Origin: Kordiimonas aestuarii
Lineage (GTDB): Bacteria; Pseudomonadota; Alphaproteobacteria; Sphingomonadales; Kordiimonadaceae
DNA length: 64,000 nucleotides
Assembly: GCF_025574465.1 (NCBI RefSeq)
Contig: NZ_JAOBPP010000021.1
Location: forward strand, 372,001 to 436,000
Direction: 5' to 3'
Both the position numbers and the translations under genes were made by a program. This document shows positions 34,004 through 43,956 of this stretch, piece after piece. Below the pieces are notes generated by a model, which searched no databases, was not told the DNA's origin, and was given only the letters and a program-made list of their open reading frames with translations. The first letter of the stretch is position 1. Each line of letters opens with the position of its first letter.

Positions 34004-35587
34004 TTACGCTGCCCTGCGGTCCGCCTGCGCGCGGTACTTTTTATAATCCTGCAAATCGCCGCCGAAAGAGCTAACAGTGCCATTATCGATAAGCCAGTAT
34101 GAATCCACCACTGTCTCGATAAGCGCGGTGTCGTGGGACACCAGCACAACGGCGCCAGAAAAATCCTGCAGCGCAAGTGTCAGTGCGGAACGCACCTCAA
34201 GGTCGAGGTGGTTGGTGGGCTCATCCAGCAACAGCAGGTTCGGCCGGTCCCAGATGATCATGGCAAGCACAAGCCGGGACTTCTCGCCGCCTGACATGGT
34301 ACCTGTGTTCTGGAACACTGTCTTGTCGGAAAAATCAAAAGTGCCAAGGTAAGTCCTGAGCTCCTGCTCCCGCGCGCGGGGGGCCTTCTGTTTCATGTGC
34401 CACAGGGGCGACTGCTCTGGGTCAAGCGTCTCCAGTTGATGCTGGGCGAAATAACCGATGTTGATGCGGCGGTCGAGGGTCAGTTCGCCGCCCATGGTTT
34501 CGATCTCGCCTGCGATCAGCTTGATCAGGGTTGATTTGCCCGCTCCATTACGGCCCAGGAGGCCCACCCGGGTGCCTGCGCCGATATGCACCGTAACATC
34601 AGATAGAATACGTACGCCCGGGTAGCCTGCGTCTGCGCCCGTGGATTCCCATAGGGTCGTCGCCATGGCGTCAGGTTCACGGAACTTGAAGGTAAAGGGT
34701 GTGTCGATATGCGCCGCCGCCACGCGCTCCAGCTTCGCCAGTGCCTTGATACGGCTTTGGGCCTGACGGGCCTTGGACGCCTGGGCACGAAAACGGTCAA
34801 TGAAAGAAGAGATATGCGCGATCTGGCGCTGCTGTTTCTCATACATGGCCTGCTGCTGCATCAGCCGCTCGGCGCGCATGCTCTCATAGTCGGAATAGCC
34901 GCCTGTATAGAGGGTCAAGGTGCCACCGGCGAGCTCCAGGATACGGTCAACCGTCGCGTCAAGGAAGTTGCGGTCATGTGAAATCATCAGGACCGTGCCC
35001 TCAAAAGCCTTCAGCCAGTCCTGCAGCCAGACGATTGCCTCAAGATCAAGGTGGTTGGTTGGCTCATCCAGAAGCAGAAGATCTGACCGGCACATTAGCG
35101 CCCGCGCCAGATTAAGCCGCATGCGCCAACCGCCCGAGAAGGTAGACACCGGGTTTTGATGTGTTGTCTCGTCAAAACCAAGGCCCACAAGGAGGTCCGC
35201 TGCCCGGCGCTCGACCGAATAGGCATCGATGCGCATGAACTCTTCATAGATACGGCCGATCTCATAACCGTCCTCAGCTTCTTCCGCCCTGGCCAACTCG
35301 GCTTCCAGCGCGCGCAGCTCGGTGTCGCCGTCGATGGCGAAGTGCAAGGCGGACTGCTCACTGCCTTCTGTTTCCTGCGCTACATGGGCGATACGCCAGC
35401 GGCTGGGGAATTCCACCGTGCCTGCTTCCGCGATCAACTCATGGCGCAAAAGCGCAAACAACGAAGACTTGCCCGCCCCGTTACCGCCCACAAGGCCCAT
35501 CTTTTCCCCGGCATTGAGGTTAAAGCTGCCTTCCTTGAACAGCAACTTGGAGCCGCGACGCAGCGCAACATCGGAGAAAGTGATCAT
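34004..35587 (-). CDS. ABC-F family ATPase (YheS/Uup-like)
   Basis: A 527-residue cytosolic protein with two tandem ATP-binding domains and no membrane domain. The first Walker A is GLVGGNGAGKSS, with signature FSGGWRMRLNLARAL and Walker B LLLLDEPTNHLD; the second has GLLGRNGAGKST, MSGGEKSRLVLAM and LLLLDEPTNHLD. A helical linker (RQIAHISSFIDRFRAQASKARQAQSRIKALAKL) joins them. ABC-F proteins act on ribosomes, in translation control or antibiotic protection. The C-terminus ends soon after the second ATPase, without the DNA-binding tail of Uup, so YheS-like is the better label. Confidence 0.9.
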   Translation of the reverse strand: MITFSDVALRRGSKLLFKEGSFNLNAGEKMGLVGGNGAGKSSLFALLRHELIAEAGTVEFPSRWRIAHVAQETEGSEQSALHFAIDGDTELRALEAELARAEEAEDGYEIGRIYEEFMRIDAYSVERRAADLLVGLGFDETTHQNPVSTFSGGWRMRLNLARALMCRSDLLLLDEPTNHLDLEAIVWLQDWLKAFEGTVLMISHDRNFLDATVDRILELAGGTLTLYTGGYSDYESMRAERLMQQQAMYEKQQRQIAHISSFIDRFRAQASKARQAQSRIKALAKLERVAAAHIDTPFTFKFREPDAMATTLWESTGADAGYPGVRILSDVTVHIGAGTRVGLLGRNGAGKSTLIKLIAGEIETMGGELTLDRRINIGYFAQHQLETLDPEQSPLWHMKQKAPRAREQELRTYLGTFDFSDKTVFQNTGTMSGGEKSRLVLAMIIWDRPNLLLLDEPTNHLDLEVRSALTLALQDFSGAVVLVSHDTALIETVVDSYWLIDNGTVSSFGGDLQDYKKYRAQADRRAA

Positions 35588-35890
35588 GAAACAGGTCCTG
35601 CAATTGAATTAAGCCGCGCTTATACAGCTATCCTGATCGCATGACACAGAAAATAAAGCCGGCAAGGGCACTGCGATAAAATGCCTGAACGTGATGGCTT
35701 CTGCCATAGCGAAGGCCGTGGGGTCGGGGCAACGCATTTCCTGGCTCGTCACTTTCGGGCAACGATGGCCTGCCGCAACGCTTCATAGCCTTCCCATCTG
35801 GAATACATCCATGGATTTTTGGAATGAACTTACATGGCCGATGGGAGACATTTAGCCTCGCATCCATATTGCGCGCGGGATGGATGCACG
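35588..35890. other. Intergenic region between ABC-F gene and truncated LysR gene
   Basis: About 300 bases between divergent genes. I see no open reading frame with a ribosome site, no terminator and no repeat here. GATAAAAT near 35675 could be a -10 element, but I could not pair it with a -35 element. Confidence 0.4.
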
Positions 35891-36343
35891 GTGACACGAC
35901 CGAAAATCAGAAATCTCGAAAGCTTTCGTGAGATCATGCGCACGGGCTCGGTGACCGAAGCGGCGCATACACTCGGCCTTACCCAATCCGCGGTGTCGCG
36001 CCAGCTTGCTCAGTTCGAGAAGGAAATCGGCCTCGAGCTTTTCTTCCGTGACAAGGGGAGGCTTATCCCGCTCCCGGAAGCGCAAGACCTCTGCCTGGAA
36101 ATCGACCTCGCGCTTTCGAGCTTCGGTCGGGTGCAACTGATGGCGGAGGATCTGCGCACACTCGCCAGGGGGCAACTGCGGGTGGTCGGCCCGCCCAGTT
36201 GTGTGGAAGGGGTGCCAGCTTCCTTTATTGCAAGTTTCCTTGAAAAACATCCTGACATTCAATTCACCATCGACAGCCGCAACCATGAAACCGTGCTTGA
36301 ACAGGCGGTCTGCCGCGAAGCGAGCGCTCGCATGACTGTGTGA
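35891..36343 (+). pseudogene. Truncated LysR-type transcriptional regulator
   Basis: About 150 residues remain of a family that is normally near 300. The N-terminal winged helix-turn-helix is intact: NLESFREIMRTGSVTEAAHTLGLTQSAVSRQLAQFEKEIGLELFFRDKGRLIPLPEAQDL. The effector domain begins (LRTLARGQLRVVGPPSCVEGVPASFIASFLEKHPDIQFTI) but stops after QAVCREASARM. The following 160 bases hold no recognisable continuation in any frame. I take the start as the GTG at 35891; an in-frame ATG lies at 35834. It could in principle still make a DNA-binding fragment. The gene lies close to the tRNA-Arg gene. Confidence 0.7.
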
Positions 36344-36452
36344 ATATCTCCCCCTCACTTACGCGGCAATTTCAGGCATCACTGAATTGTAGCAATACAA
36401 CTAAAAGCAACTGCATTGCACTATCCACAGTGTCCCAAAAACTACAAGACGC

Positions 36453-36472
36453 CACTCTGAACAATCAGAGTG
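36453..36472. repeat. Perfect inverted repeat downstream of truncated lysR
   Basis: CACTCTGA (36453-36460) and TCAGAGTG (36465-36472) form an 8-base stem with an ACAA loop. No T-run follows on either strand. It lies between the LysR fragment and tRNA-Arg and could be a residual recombination or processing site. Confidence 0.5.
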
Positions 36473-36504
36473 TGACGCAAAACCATTGAAACATTGCGGA
36501 AAAA

Positions 36505-37001
<497 letters not shown>

Positions 37002-37373
37002 ATGTTGAAGAATTTTACCTTATTTGTCGCCAGCGTGATCGCGCTCACTTTTGTCTTTACCGCCGCAAGTGCGCCCGCTCACGCTGCTGATGATATGAAA
37101 AAATGGCAGGTCCAGGTGATCAAGGCCGTTGCCAAGAACCAGCGCTATCCGCGCTCCGCCATCGCGCGGGAAATTGAAGGCAAGGCAAAGGTTCGCCTTG
37201 TTGTGGCCGCGGATGGTTCGATCACCAGCCATGAAGTTGTCGAAGGAACCGGTGAAGCCGTGCTGGACCGCGAAATTCCAAAGCTTGTTGAAAAGCTGAA
37301 CCCGCTGCCGGCACTGCCGGGTGGGCAGGATGAACTCTCCTTCCTGCTGCCCCTGACCTGGACGCTGAACTAA
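37002..37373 (+). CDS. Secreted TonB C-terminal-domain protein (paralogue 1)
   Basis: A 123-residue protein with a signal peptide (MLKNFTLFVASVIALTFVFTAASAPAHA) and one TonB C-terminal domain: VIKAVAKNQRYPRSAIAREIEGKAKVRLVVAADGSITSHEVVEGTGEAVLDREIPKLVEKLNPLPALP. The YPR..A...I.G...V...V..DG pattern is typical. Unlike ordinary TonB it has no retained transmembrane anchor or proline-rich spacer, and no ExbB or ExbD gene adjoins it. It should lie free in the periplasm, possibly touching TonB boxes without delivering energy. The start at 37002 gives the clean signal peptide. A close paralogue follows 310 bases downstream. Confidence 0.85.
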   Translation: MLKNFTLFVASVIALTFVFTAASAPAHAADDMKKWQVQVIKAVAKNQRYPRSAIAREIEGKAKVRLVVAADGSITSHEVVEGTGEAVLDREIPKLVEKLNPLPALPGGQDELSFLLPLTWTLN

Positions 37374-37683
37374 ACCAGTTTTTGTTCTGAGTACCACCTT
37401 ATTCGTTTAGAGTAGAAGAGGCCCTGACCGCTTGTCGGGGCCTTTTTCTTTACCCCAGCCGTCCACCTTGTTTTACCGAATCAGCGATTCGCGCCCTGAC
37501 AACACGAAGCCCTTACCCGACCCCGTATTGATCGCCCTCATGGAGACGCCAGAAAACGGCAGTATTCCGCGCTTTTCCGGACGGTAAAAATAGCTACAAT
37601 TTTAGCTAACTGCCGGTAACCATTGGTTAATCTATTTAGTCCATATGCTTCTCGCAGATTTAACACCGTTGAGAGTTTTCAAA
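37374..37683. other. Intergenic region between the two TonB-C genes
   Basis: It holds a terminator (37419-37447) and, near the second gene, a palindrome TAACC-ATT-GGTTA at 37617-37629 plus a TAGCTA direct repeat (37591 and 37603). The palindrome could be an operator for paralogue 2. No small gene was seen. Confidence 0.45.
37419..37447 (+). terminator. Intrinsic terminator after TonB-C paralogue 1
   Basis: The arms AGGCCCTGAC and GTCGGGGCCT (one G-T pair) enclose a 5-base loop and are followed by TTTT. Confidence 0.85.
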
Positions 37684-38043
37684 ATGAAAAAAACCTCCCT
37701 GATTGCCGCGATCGTTGCTGGCGCCCTCTTTACAACCATTGCAACACCTGCGTTTGCCGATGACATGGACAGCTGGAAAAAAGCCGTTGTGTCAAAACTG
37801 ATGAAAAACCAGAAATACCCGCGCGCCGCACAGGCCCGTGAAATCGAAGGCAAGGCAAAGGTACGCCTTGTGGTTTCAGCCGATGGCTCCATCACCGCAC
37901 ACGAGATCATCGAAAGCACCGGCGAGGATGTTCTCGACAATGAGATCCCGAAACTGGTCGCCAAGCTGAACCCGCTACCAACACTGCCTGCTGGTCAGGG
38001 TGATCTCAGCTTCATCCTGCCGCTTGAGTGGTCGCTGCGTTAA
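37684..38043 (+). CDS. Secreted TonB C-terminal-domain protein (paralogue 2)
   Basis: A 119-residue paralogue of the preceding gene. The signal peptide is MKKTSLIAAIVAGALFTTIATPAFA, and the mature domain (KLMKNQKYPRAAQAREIEGKAKVRLVVSADGSITAHEIIESTGEDVLDNEIPKLVAKLNPLPTLP) is nearly identical in its core. The two differ most in the signal peptide and the first mature residues. Each has its own terminator and its own upstream sequences, so they are separately regulated duplicates rather than one operon. The same periplasmic, anchorless design argues for a conserved but unknown function. Confidence 0.85.
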   Translation: MKKTSLIAAIVAGALFTTIATPAFADDMDSWKKAVVSKLMKNQKYPRAAQAREIEGKAKVRLVVSADGSITAHEIIESTGEDVLDNEIPKLVAKLNPLPTLPAGQGDLSFILPLEWSLR

Positions 38044-38069
38044 TCCGCACCCACCACACAGCATATGAA

Positions 38070-38104
38070 AAAGGCCTCCGCACAGGTTGCGGGGGCCTTT
38101 TTTT
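38070..38104 (+). terminator. Intrinsic terminator after TonB-C paralogue 2
   Basis: A strong hairpin: AAAGGCCTCCGCA and TGCGGGGGCCTTT with one wobble pair and a short loop, then TTTT. It stands between this gene and the convergent nadB. Confidence 0.9.
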
Positions 38105-38119
38105 GGGCACTTGGGCGCA

Positions 38120-39748
38120 TTATGCCACGCGGTCAGACACCGCCCGGCCAAATGGTATGAGTGTGGTGTCCCTGAGTTCAGCCGCAAGATCCGGATAGTC
38201 GGCCGTGAAATGCAGGCCACGCGATTCCTTGCGCATCTGGGCGGAGCGCACAATGAGGTCGGCCACTGTCACGAGGTTCCTGAGCTCAAGAAGGTCAGCC
38301 GTCACCCGGAAGTTGCCGTAATATTCATGAATTTCGGCGGCCAGCAGATCCACCCGGCGTTTGGCGCGGGCAAGGCGTTTGTCTGTGCGCACAATGCCCA
38401 CATAATCCCACATGAAGCGCCTGAGTTCTTTCCAGTTATGGGTCACCACAACCTCTTCGTCACTATCCGTCACCTGGCTTTCATCCCAGTCCCGCACAAT
38501 GGTGGATGCTGGCAGGCCACCGATATTCTCAAGAATATCATCCGCCGCGGCATTGCCGAGCACGAGGCATTCCAGGAGGCTATTGGACGCCATGCGGTTT
38601 GCGCCGTGCAGGCCGGTGTGCGCGCACTCGCCGATGGCATAGAGCCGGTCAAGGTCGGTGCGGGCTTTAAGGCCGATATGGATACCGCCGCAGGTATAGT
38701 GCGCTGCGGGCACCACCGGAATCATGTCCCTGGTGATATCAATGCCAAGCGTGAGGCAATGCCGGTAAATTGTCGGGAAGTGCGAAATGACAAAATCGGC
38801 GTCCTTGTGAGTGATATCGAGCCACACACAGTCCTGCCCTTTGCGTTTCATCTCGGCGTCGATCGCGCGGGCGACAATGTCGCGGGGCGCCAGTTCAGCG
38901 CGCTCGTCATAGTCCGGCATGAACCGTTCCCCGTCGCGCCCGCGCAGCACCGCCCCTTCGCCGCGCATTGCCTCGGTGATCAGGAAGGTTTTTGCATCAG
39001 GGTGATAGAGGCACGTAGGGTGAAACTGGTTAAATTCCATATTGCTGACCCGGCAGCCTGCGCGCCAGGCCATGGCGATACCGTCACCTGTGGAGGCATC
39101 GGGGTTTGAGCTATAGAGATAGACCCGGCTGGCCCCTCCGGTGGCGATGATCGTCGCCCGCGCGGTAAAGGTCTCGACCCGGCCTTTCTCGAGATTCAGC
39201 ACATAAACGCCGTGCGCCTGGTCGTTATAGGATGCCTCGCTTTTGAGGTGCCGGTTGGTGATAACGTCCACCGCCATATGATGCTCGTAGACATCGATGT
39301 TCGGTTCCTCCAGCACGCGGTCGTTCAACGTATTCTGCACCGCCTTGCCCGTTGCGTCGGCGGCATGGATAATGCGCCGGTGGCTATGTCCACCCTCCCG
39401 CGTGAGGTGGTAGTCATAACCATCTTCGTGCGCCTGGTTCACCCGGTCGAACTCAACTCCCAGGTTAATGAGGCTTTCAATAGCGTCGCGGCCCCGCTCA
39501 ACCACAAAACGCACAGCGTCTTCGTCACAAAGCCCCGCGCCCGCCACAAGCGTATCGTCGATGTGGGACTGCACCGTGTCCGTCGCCTCAAGCACGGCGG
39601 CGATACCGCCCTGCGCCCAGCGCGTTGACCCGCCCGAGAGCTCTGCTTTCGAGAGTACCGCCACGCGCATGTGCGGCGCCAGCCTGAGCGCCGCGGTCAG
39701 GCCCGCCGCCCCGGTCCCAACAATCACCACATCATAGGTGCGCCTCAT
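38120..39748 (-). CDS. nadB: L-aspartate oxidase
   Basis: A 542-residue FAD enzyme that oxidises L-aspartate to iminoaspartate in NAD biosynthesis. The dinucleotide motif is [19 protein letters not shown]. Substrate- and FAD-contacting blocks are [68 protein letters not shown] and [26 protein letters not shown]. The start overlaps the stop of the upstream ABC ATPase gene (ATGA). nadA and nadC are not in the window. Confidence 0.96.
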   Translation of the reverse strand: MRRTYDVVIVGTGAAGLTAALRLAPHMRVAVLSKAELSGGSTRWAQGGIAAVLEATDTVQSHIDDTLVAGAGLCDEDAVRFVVERGRDAIESLINLGVEFDRVNQAHEDGYDYHLTREGGHSHRRIIHAADATGKAVQNTLNDRVLEEPNIDVYEHHMAVDVITNRHLKSEASYNDQAHGVYVLNLEKGRVETFTARATIIATGGASRVYLYSSNPDASTGDGIAMAWRAGCRVSNMEFNQFHPTCLYHPDAKTFLITEAMRGEGAVLRGRDGERFMPDYDERAELAPRDIVARAIDAEMKRKGQDCVWLDITHKDADFVISHFPTIYRHCLTLGIDITRDMIPVVPAAHYTCGGIHIGLKARTDLDRLYAIGECAHTGLHGANRMASNSLLECLVLGNAAADDILENIGGLPASTIVRDWDESQVTDSDEEVVVTHNWKELRRFMWDYVGIVRTDKRLARAKRRVDLLAAEIHEYYGNFRVTADLLELRNLVTVADLIVRSAQMRKESRGLHFTADYPDLAAELRDTTLIPFGRAVSDRVA

Positions 39749-40701
39749 TCAGCCGCGTCCTTCCGTTCCGCTTTATCGCTTGTCAGTTGAAGGAAAATAT
39801 CCTCCAGATCCGTTTCATTGGTGGAAATGTCATTGATCGTCAGGCCAGCGTCCTGCACGGCACGCAATACCTGCCCCACATTCCCGGCAGCCTGGGATAT
39901 CTGCACCGCGAGCTTGTTTTTCTCACGCACCTCTGCGGTGAAAGACGACAGCGACGCAGGCACGCTCGTGAGGGTTTCTGTAACCTCGATCACCACTTCT
40001 TTTTCATCGATCCGTTTCAGAAGCTGCTTGGTTGGCTCACACGCCACGACTTCACCATGGTTTATGATGGCGATGGTGTCACAGAGCTCTTCCGCTTCTT
40101 CAAGATAATGGGTCGTGAGCACAATGGTGGTGCCGCGGCGATGCAACTCGCGCACATAATCCCACAACTGTTGCCTGAGTTCGATATCCACACCCGCTGT
40201 CGGCTCATCAAGGATCAGGATCGGCGGGTTATGCACCAGCGCCTTGGCAACCAGCAGGCGGCGTTTCATACCACCCGACAGCGTGCGCGAATAGGCGTCA
40301 GCCTTGTCAAACAGATGCACGGCCTTCAGGAGCTCTTCCGTGCGGCGTTCGGCGGGCGGCACGCCGTACATGCCCGCCTGCACCTCAAGCATTTCACGCG
40401 GGGTGAAAAAGGCATCAAACATCAACTCCTGCGGCACAATACCGATATTGGCGCGCGCGTTCCTCGGGTTATCGTCAATATCGAAACCCCAGATGCTGGC
40501 ACTGCCGGCTGTCTTGTTCACAAGGCCCGCGAGGATATTGATGGTAGTGGATTTCCCGGCGCCATTTGGCCCCAACAGGCCAAACATGGACCCTTGCGGG
40601 ATGTCGAGATCAATGTCCTTGAGTGCCAGCTTGTCAGGCGCGCCGCCGCGTCCCTTGTAAACTTTGTTCAGGCCCCTGATCTCAATTGCGTTTTTTGCCA
40701 C
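39745..40701 (-). CDS. ABC transporter ATP-binding protein (ABC-2 / DrrA-like)
   Basis: A 318-residue ATPase subunit. Walker A is [12 protein letters not shown], the signature is [16 protein letters not shown] and Walker B is [19 protein letters not shown], with a following [13 protein letters not shown] switch region. The C-terminal extension after about 225 ([29 protein letters not shown]) is of the type seen in multidrug or lipid-exporting ABC-2 ATPases. A GTG at 40701 preceded by GGTGGA is the likely start; a TTG four codons upstream is weaker. No ABC-2 permease is beside it; nadB overlaps its end instead. Confidence 0.9.
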   Translation of the reverse strand: MAKNAIEIRGLNKVYKGRGGAPDKLALKDIDLDIPQGSMFGLLGPNGAGKSTTINILAGLVNKTAGSASIWGFDIDDNPRNARANIGIVPQELMFDAFFTPREMLEVQAGMYGVPPAERRTEELLKAVHLFDKADAYSRTLSGGMKRRLLVAKALVHNPPILILDEPTAGVDIELRQQLWDYVRELHRRGTTIVLTTHYLEEAEELCDTIAIINHGEVVACEPTKQLLKRIDEKEVVIEVTETLTSVPASLSSFTAEVREKNKLAVQISQAAGNVGQVLRAVQDAGLTINDISTNETDLEDIFLQLTSDKAERKDAAE

Positions 40702-40851
40702 TATTCCACCCAATCTTTTAACGTATTTGTGCCAGTTTTATCACCAAAGCGACACATGCGTGAACGGCGATGCTTGTTCGCACCGCGTCGCTTGGTTATA
40801 TAAGGCTAAATTTCAATTGCACGCGTTCAATTTCCAAAAAAGAGAAGCCTC

Positions 40852-41034
40852 ATGACGGTAGAAGCTCCTGAAACCAAACTGGTCACCACCAAAAAAGTTG
40901 CCTGTGACGGCGATGAAGGTGCCCTCGGCCATCCACGTGTTTTCCTGACCATGGATCACGACGGCAAAGTAGAGTGCCCATATTGTGACCGACTGTACAT
41001 TTTGCAAGGCGGTCCGTCAGACACAAACAAGTGA
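40852..41034 (+). CDS. NDUFS6-like zinc-finger protein (zf-CHCC)
   Basis: A 60-residue protein with zinc ligands C18, H27, C42 and C45 in VACDGDEGALGHPRVFL and VECPYCDRLYIL. This is the zf-CHCC domain of mitochondrial complex I subunit NDUFS6 (NUMM), widely conserved in Alphaproteobacteria. It probably assists NADH:quinone oxidoreductase assembly or stability. It is monocistronic, transcribed away from the ABC ATPase and 92 bases before polA. Confidence 0.9.
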   Translation: MTVEAPETKLVTTKKVACDGDEGALGHPRVFLTMDHDGKVECPYCDRLYILQGGPSDTNK

Positions 41035-41126
41035 TTGTCACACCTTTTTTCTAACCTCAGCCGTGAGGAAAAGTTAGGGTGGGGCCTCCTCTCTTGGGGA
41101 GGTGTAAGCAACTTCAAGGATCATTC

Positions 41127-43901
41127 ATGTCCGCATCTGACGGCAAAGAGCCGCATCTCTATCTGATCGACGGCTCAAGCTACATATTCCGCGCCTATCA
41201 CGCCCTGCCGCCCATGACGCGACCTGACGGCACACCGGTAAATGCGGTTTACGGCTTCTCCAACATGCTGTTCAAGCTGCTGCAGGACCTGAATGACGGG
41301 GAAAAACCGACCCACCTTGCGGTCATTTTTGATGCAGCACGCAAAAACTTCCGCAACGACATCTATGCTGAATATAAAGCCCACCGCCCACCGGCACCAG
41401 AGGATCTTGTGCCACAGTTTTCCATCATCCGTGACGCCGCCGTTGCCTTTGGCGTGCCCGCGATTGAGATGGAAGGCTATGAGGCAGATGATCTGATCGC
41501 CACCTATGCCCATCAGGCGCGCGAGAAAAACTGGCGTGTAACCATCGTCAGTTCCGACAAGGACCTGATGCAGTTGCTCGACGACGGCACCGATATGTTC
41601 GACAGCATGAAGAACAAACGCTTCGGCCCCGAAGGCGCGCTGGAGAAATTCGGTGTCGCGCCTGACCGCGTGGTCGACGTGCAGTCGCTTGCAGGGGACA
41701 GCGTGGATAATGTGCCCGGCGTGCCCGGTATCGGTGTCAAAACCGCCGCGCAACTGATCAACGAATATGGCGACCTTGACACGCTGCTGGAGCGCGCGGG
41801 CGAGATCAAACAGAACAAGCGGCGCGAAAACCTGATCGAATATGCCGAGATGGCACGCATCAGCCGCCAGCTTGTGCGCCTTGCCAAGGATGCGCCGGTT
41901 GACTTTGAGCTGGCGCACATGACGCTTGAAGACCCGGCGCCAGAGCCCTTGATGGCTTTCCTCGACGCGCAGAACTTCCGCTCGCTCAAGGTCAAGGCAA
42001 CGCACTATTACGGGGTGGATGTAGGCGCGGACCCGGTCACCGACGCCATTACCGTTGAAGAAACCGAGTATGAATGCGTGACCGAGATGGCCACGCTGGA
42101 ACGCTGGATCAGGATGGCCGTGCAAAACGGCGTTGTCGCCGTGGATACCGAGACCACGTCGCTCAACCCCGCACTGGCGGACCTTGTCGGCGTGTCGCTG
42201 TCTGTTGATCCCGGCAAGGCGTGTTATATCCCCGTCGGCCATGCGATGAACGGCGGGGACCTTCTGGCCGAAAAACCGAACCAGCTTGATAAAGCCACAG
42301 TGATCAAAGCACTGAAACCGATGCTTGAAGACCCCAGCGTTCTCAAGGTCGGCCAGAACCTGAAATATGATATGTCGATCCTGGCACGCGAAGGCATCCT
42401 GATCAGCCCGCTTGATGACACCATGCTGATGTCCTACGCACTGGATGCTGGCAAACATGGCCACGGCATGGATGAACTTTCAAGCCTGCATCTCGACATT
42501 ACGCCAATCCCGTTCAAGGAAGTTGCGGGTACCGGTAAAAACCAGATCACCTTTGACCAGGTCCCGCTTGATAAAGCCACCGACTATGCCGCCGAGGACG
42601 CCGACATCACCGGCCGCCTGTGGCGTATCCTCAAGCCGCGCCTGGCCCAGGAAAAAGTCACCACGGTATATGAGACGCTCGAGCGCCCACTGGTGCCTGT
42701 GCTCTCCGCCATGGAACGGGAAGGCATCAAGGTTGATGTCAGCGTGCTCAAGAAACTGTCGAACGAATTTGGCGCGGGCATCGAGCGGCTGGACAAGGAA
42801 ATCCAGGAGATGGCTGGCAGGCCATTTAATGTGAATTCGCCCAAGCAATTGGGCGAGATCCTGTTTGACGAGCAGCGCCTGCCCGGCGGCAAGAAGTCAA
42901 AAAAAACCGGCGCCTGGCAAACCAATGTAGACGTGCTCGAAAAACTGGCTGCCGAAGGGCATGACATCCCACAGAAGGTAATGGAATATCGCCAGTTCTC
43001 GAAGCTCAAGAGCACCTATACCGACGCGCTGGTGCATCAGGTGAACAGCCGCACCGGGCGCGTGCATACAAGCTTCCATCTGGCCAGCACCACCACGGGG
43101 CGTCTGTCATCCAACGACCCGAACCTACAGAATATCCCCATCCGCACCGAGGAAGGCCGCAAGATCAGGCAGGCGTTTGTAGCCGATGAGGGCAATATTC
43201 TCATCGCGGCTGACTATAGCCAGATTGAGCTGAGACTTCTGGCCCATATCGCCGATATCGGCACGCTGAAGCAAGCGTTTGCCGACGGCACCGATATTCA
43301 CGCCATGACAGCAAGTGAGGTTTTTGGCGTACCCATCGAAGGCATGGACCCAATGGTGCGCCGCCAGGCCAAGGCCATCAACTTCGGTATTATCTACGGC
43401 ATTTCAGCCTTTGGGCTCGCACGTCAGCTTGGTATCAGCCGGGGTGACGCGCAAGGCTATATCGATGCTTATTTCGAGCGTTTCCCCGGTATCCGCAAAT
43501 ATATGGACACAACGGTCGAATTCGCCAAGGAGCATGGCTATGTCAGCACGCTCTTTGGTCGCAAGTGCCATATCACAGCGCTGACCGACAAAAACCCGAT
43601 GCGACGCGGCTTTGGCGAACGCGCAGCCATTAACGCACCCATTCAGGGCTCTGCCGCAGATATTATCCGCCGTGCCATGATCCAGATGCCGGACGCGCTT
43701 GAGCAGGCGGGCCTGACGGACGTGCGTATGCTGTTGCAGGTGCACGATGAACTGGTGTTCGAAGCGCCCGAAGGGCTGGCGGAGAAAGCCATCCCGGTGA
43801 TCCGGAAAACCATGGAGCACGCCGCCCTGCCCGCGCTTGAGATTTCCGTACCACTTGATGTGGACTGTGGCACCGGCAAAAACTGGCAGGAAGCACACTA
43901 G
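41127..43901 (+). CDS. polA: DNA polymerase I
   Basis: A 924-residue DNA polymerase I for Okazaki fragment processing and repair. The N-terminal 5' nuclease domain has LYLIDGSSYIFRAY, TIVSSDKDLMQLL and GVPGIGVKTAAQLINEYG. The 3'-5' exonuclease domain keeps its metal-binding motif (VVAVDTETTSLNP) and the second block VGQNLKYDMSIL, so proofreading is expected. The polymerase domain has LIAADYSQIELRLLAHI, RRQAKAINFGIIYGISAFGLARQL and LLQVHDELVFEAP. The start at 41127 follows AAGGA; the frame from 41079 adds 16 unconserved residues. Two hairpins lie in its leader. Confidence 0.97.
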   Translation: MSASDGKEPHLYLIDGSSYIFRAYHALPPMTRPDGTPVNAVYGFSNMLFKLLQDLNDGEKPTHLAVIFDAARKNFRNDIYAEYKAHRPPAPEDLVPQFSIIRDAAVAFGVPAIEMEGYEADDLIATYAHQAREKNWRVTIVSSDKDLMQLLDDGTDMFDSMKNKRFGPEGALEKFGVAPDRVVDVQSLAGDSVDNVPGVPGIGVKTAAQLINEYGDLDTLLERAGEIKQNKRRENLIEYAEMARISRQLVRLAKDAPVDFELAHMTLEDPAPEPLMAFLDAQNFRSLKVKATHYYGVDVGADPVTDAITVEETEYECVTEMATLERWIRMAVQNGVVAVDTETTSLNPALADLVGVSLSVDPGKACYIPVGHAMNGGDLLAEKPNQLDKATVIKALKPMLEDPSVLKVGQNLKYDMSILAREGILISPLDDTMLMSYALDAGKHGHGMDELSSLHLDITPIPFKEVAGTGKNQITFDQVPLDKATDYAAEDADITGRLWRILKPRLAQEKVTTVYETLERPLVPVLSAMEREGIKVDVSVLKKLSNEFGAGIERLDKEIQEMAGRPFNVNSPKQLGEILFDEQRLPGGKKSKKTGAWQTNVDVLEKLAAEGHDIPQKVMEYRQFSKLKSTYTDALVHQVNSRTGRVHTSFHLASTTTGRLSSNDPNLQNIPIRTEEGRKIRQAFVADEGNILIAADYSQIELRLLAHIADIGTLKQAFADGTDIHAMTASEVFGVPIEGMDPMVRRQAKAINFGIIYGISAFGLARQLGISRGDAQGYIDAYFERFPGIRKYMDTTVEFAKEHGYVSTLFGRKCHITALTDKNPMRRGFGERAAINAPIQGSAADIIRRAMIQMPDALEQAGLTDVRMLLQVHDELVFEAPEGLAEKAIPVIRKTMEHAALPALEISVPLDVDCGTGKNWQEAH

Positions 43902-43956
43902 GGAACCACGTGACTGTGACAGCAGCAACAAGCCGGGCGGCGAGCGAGAGTGTTAG

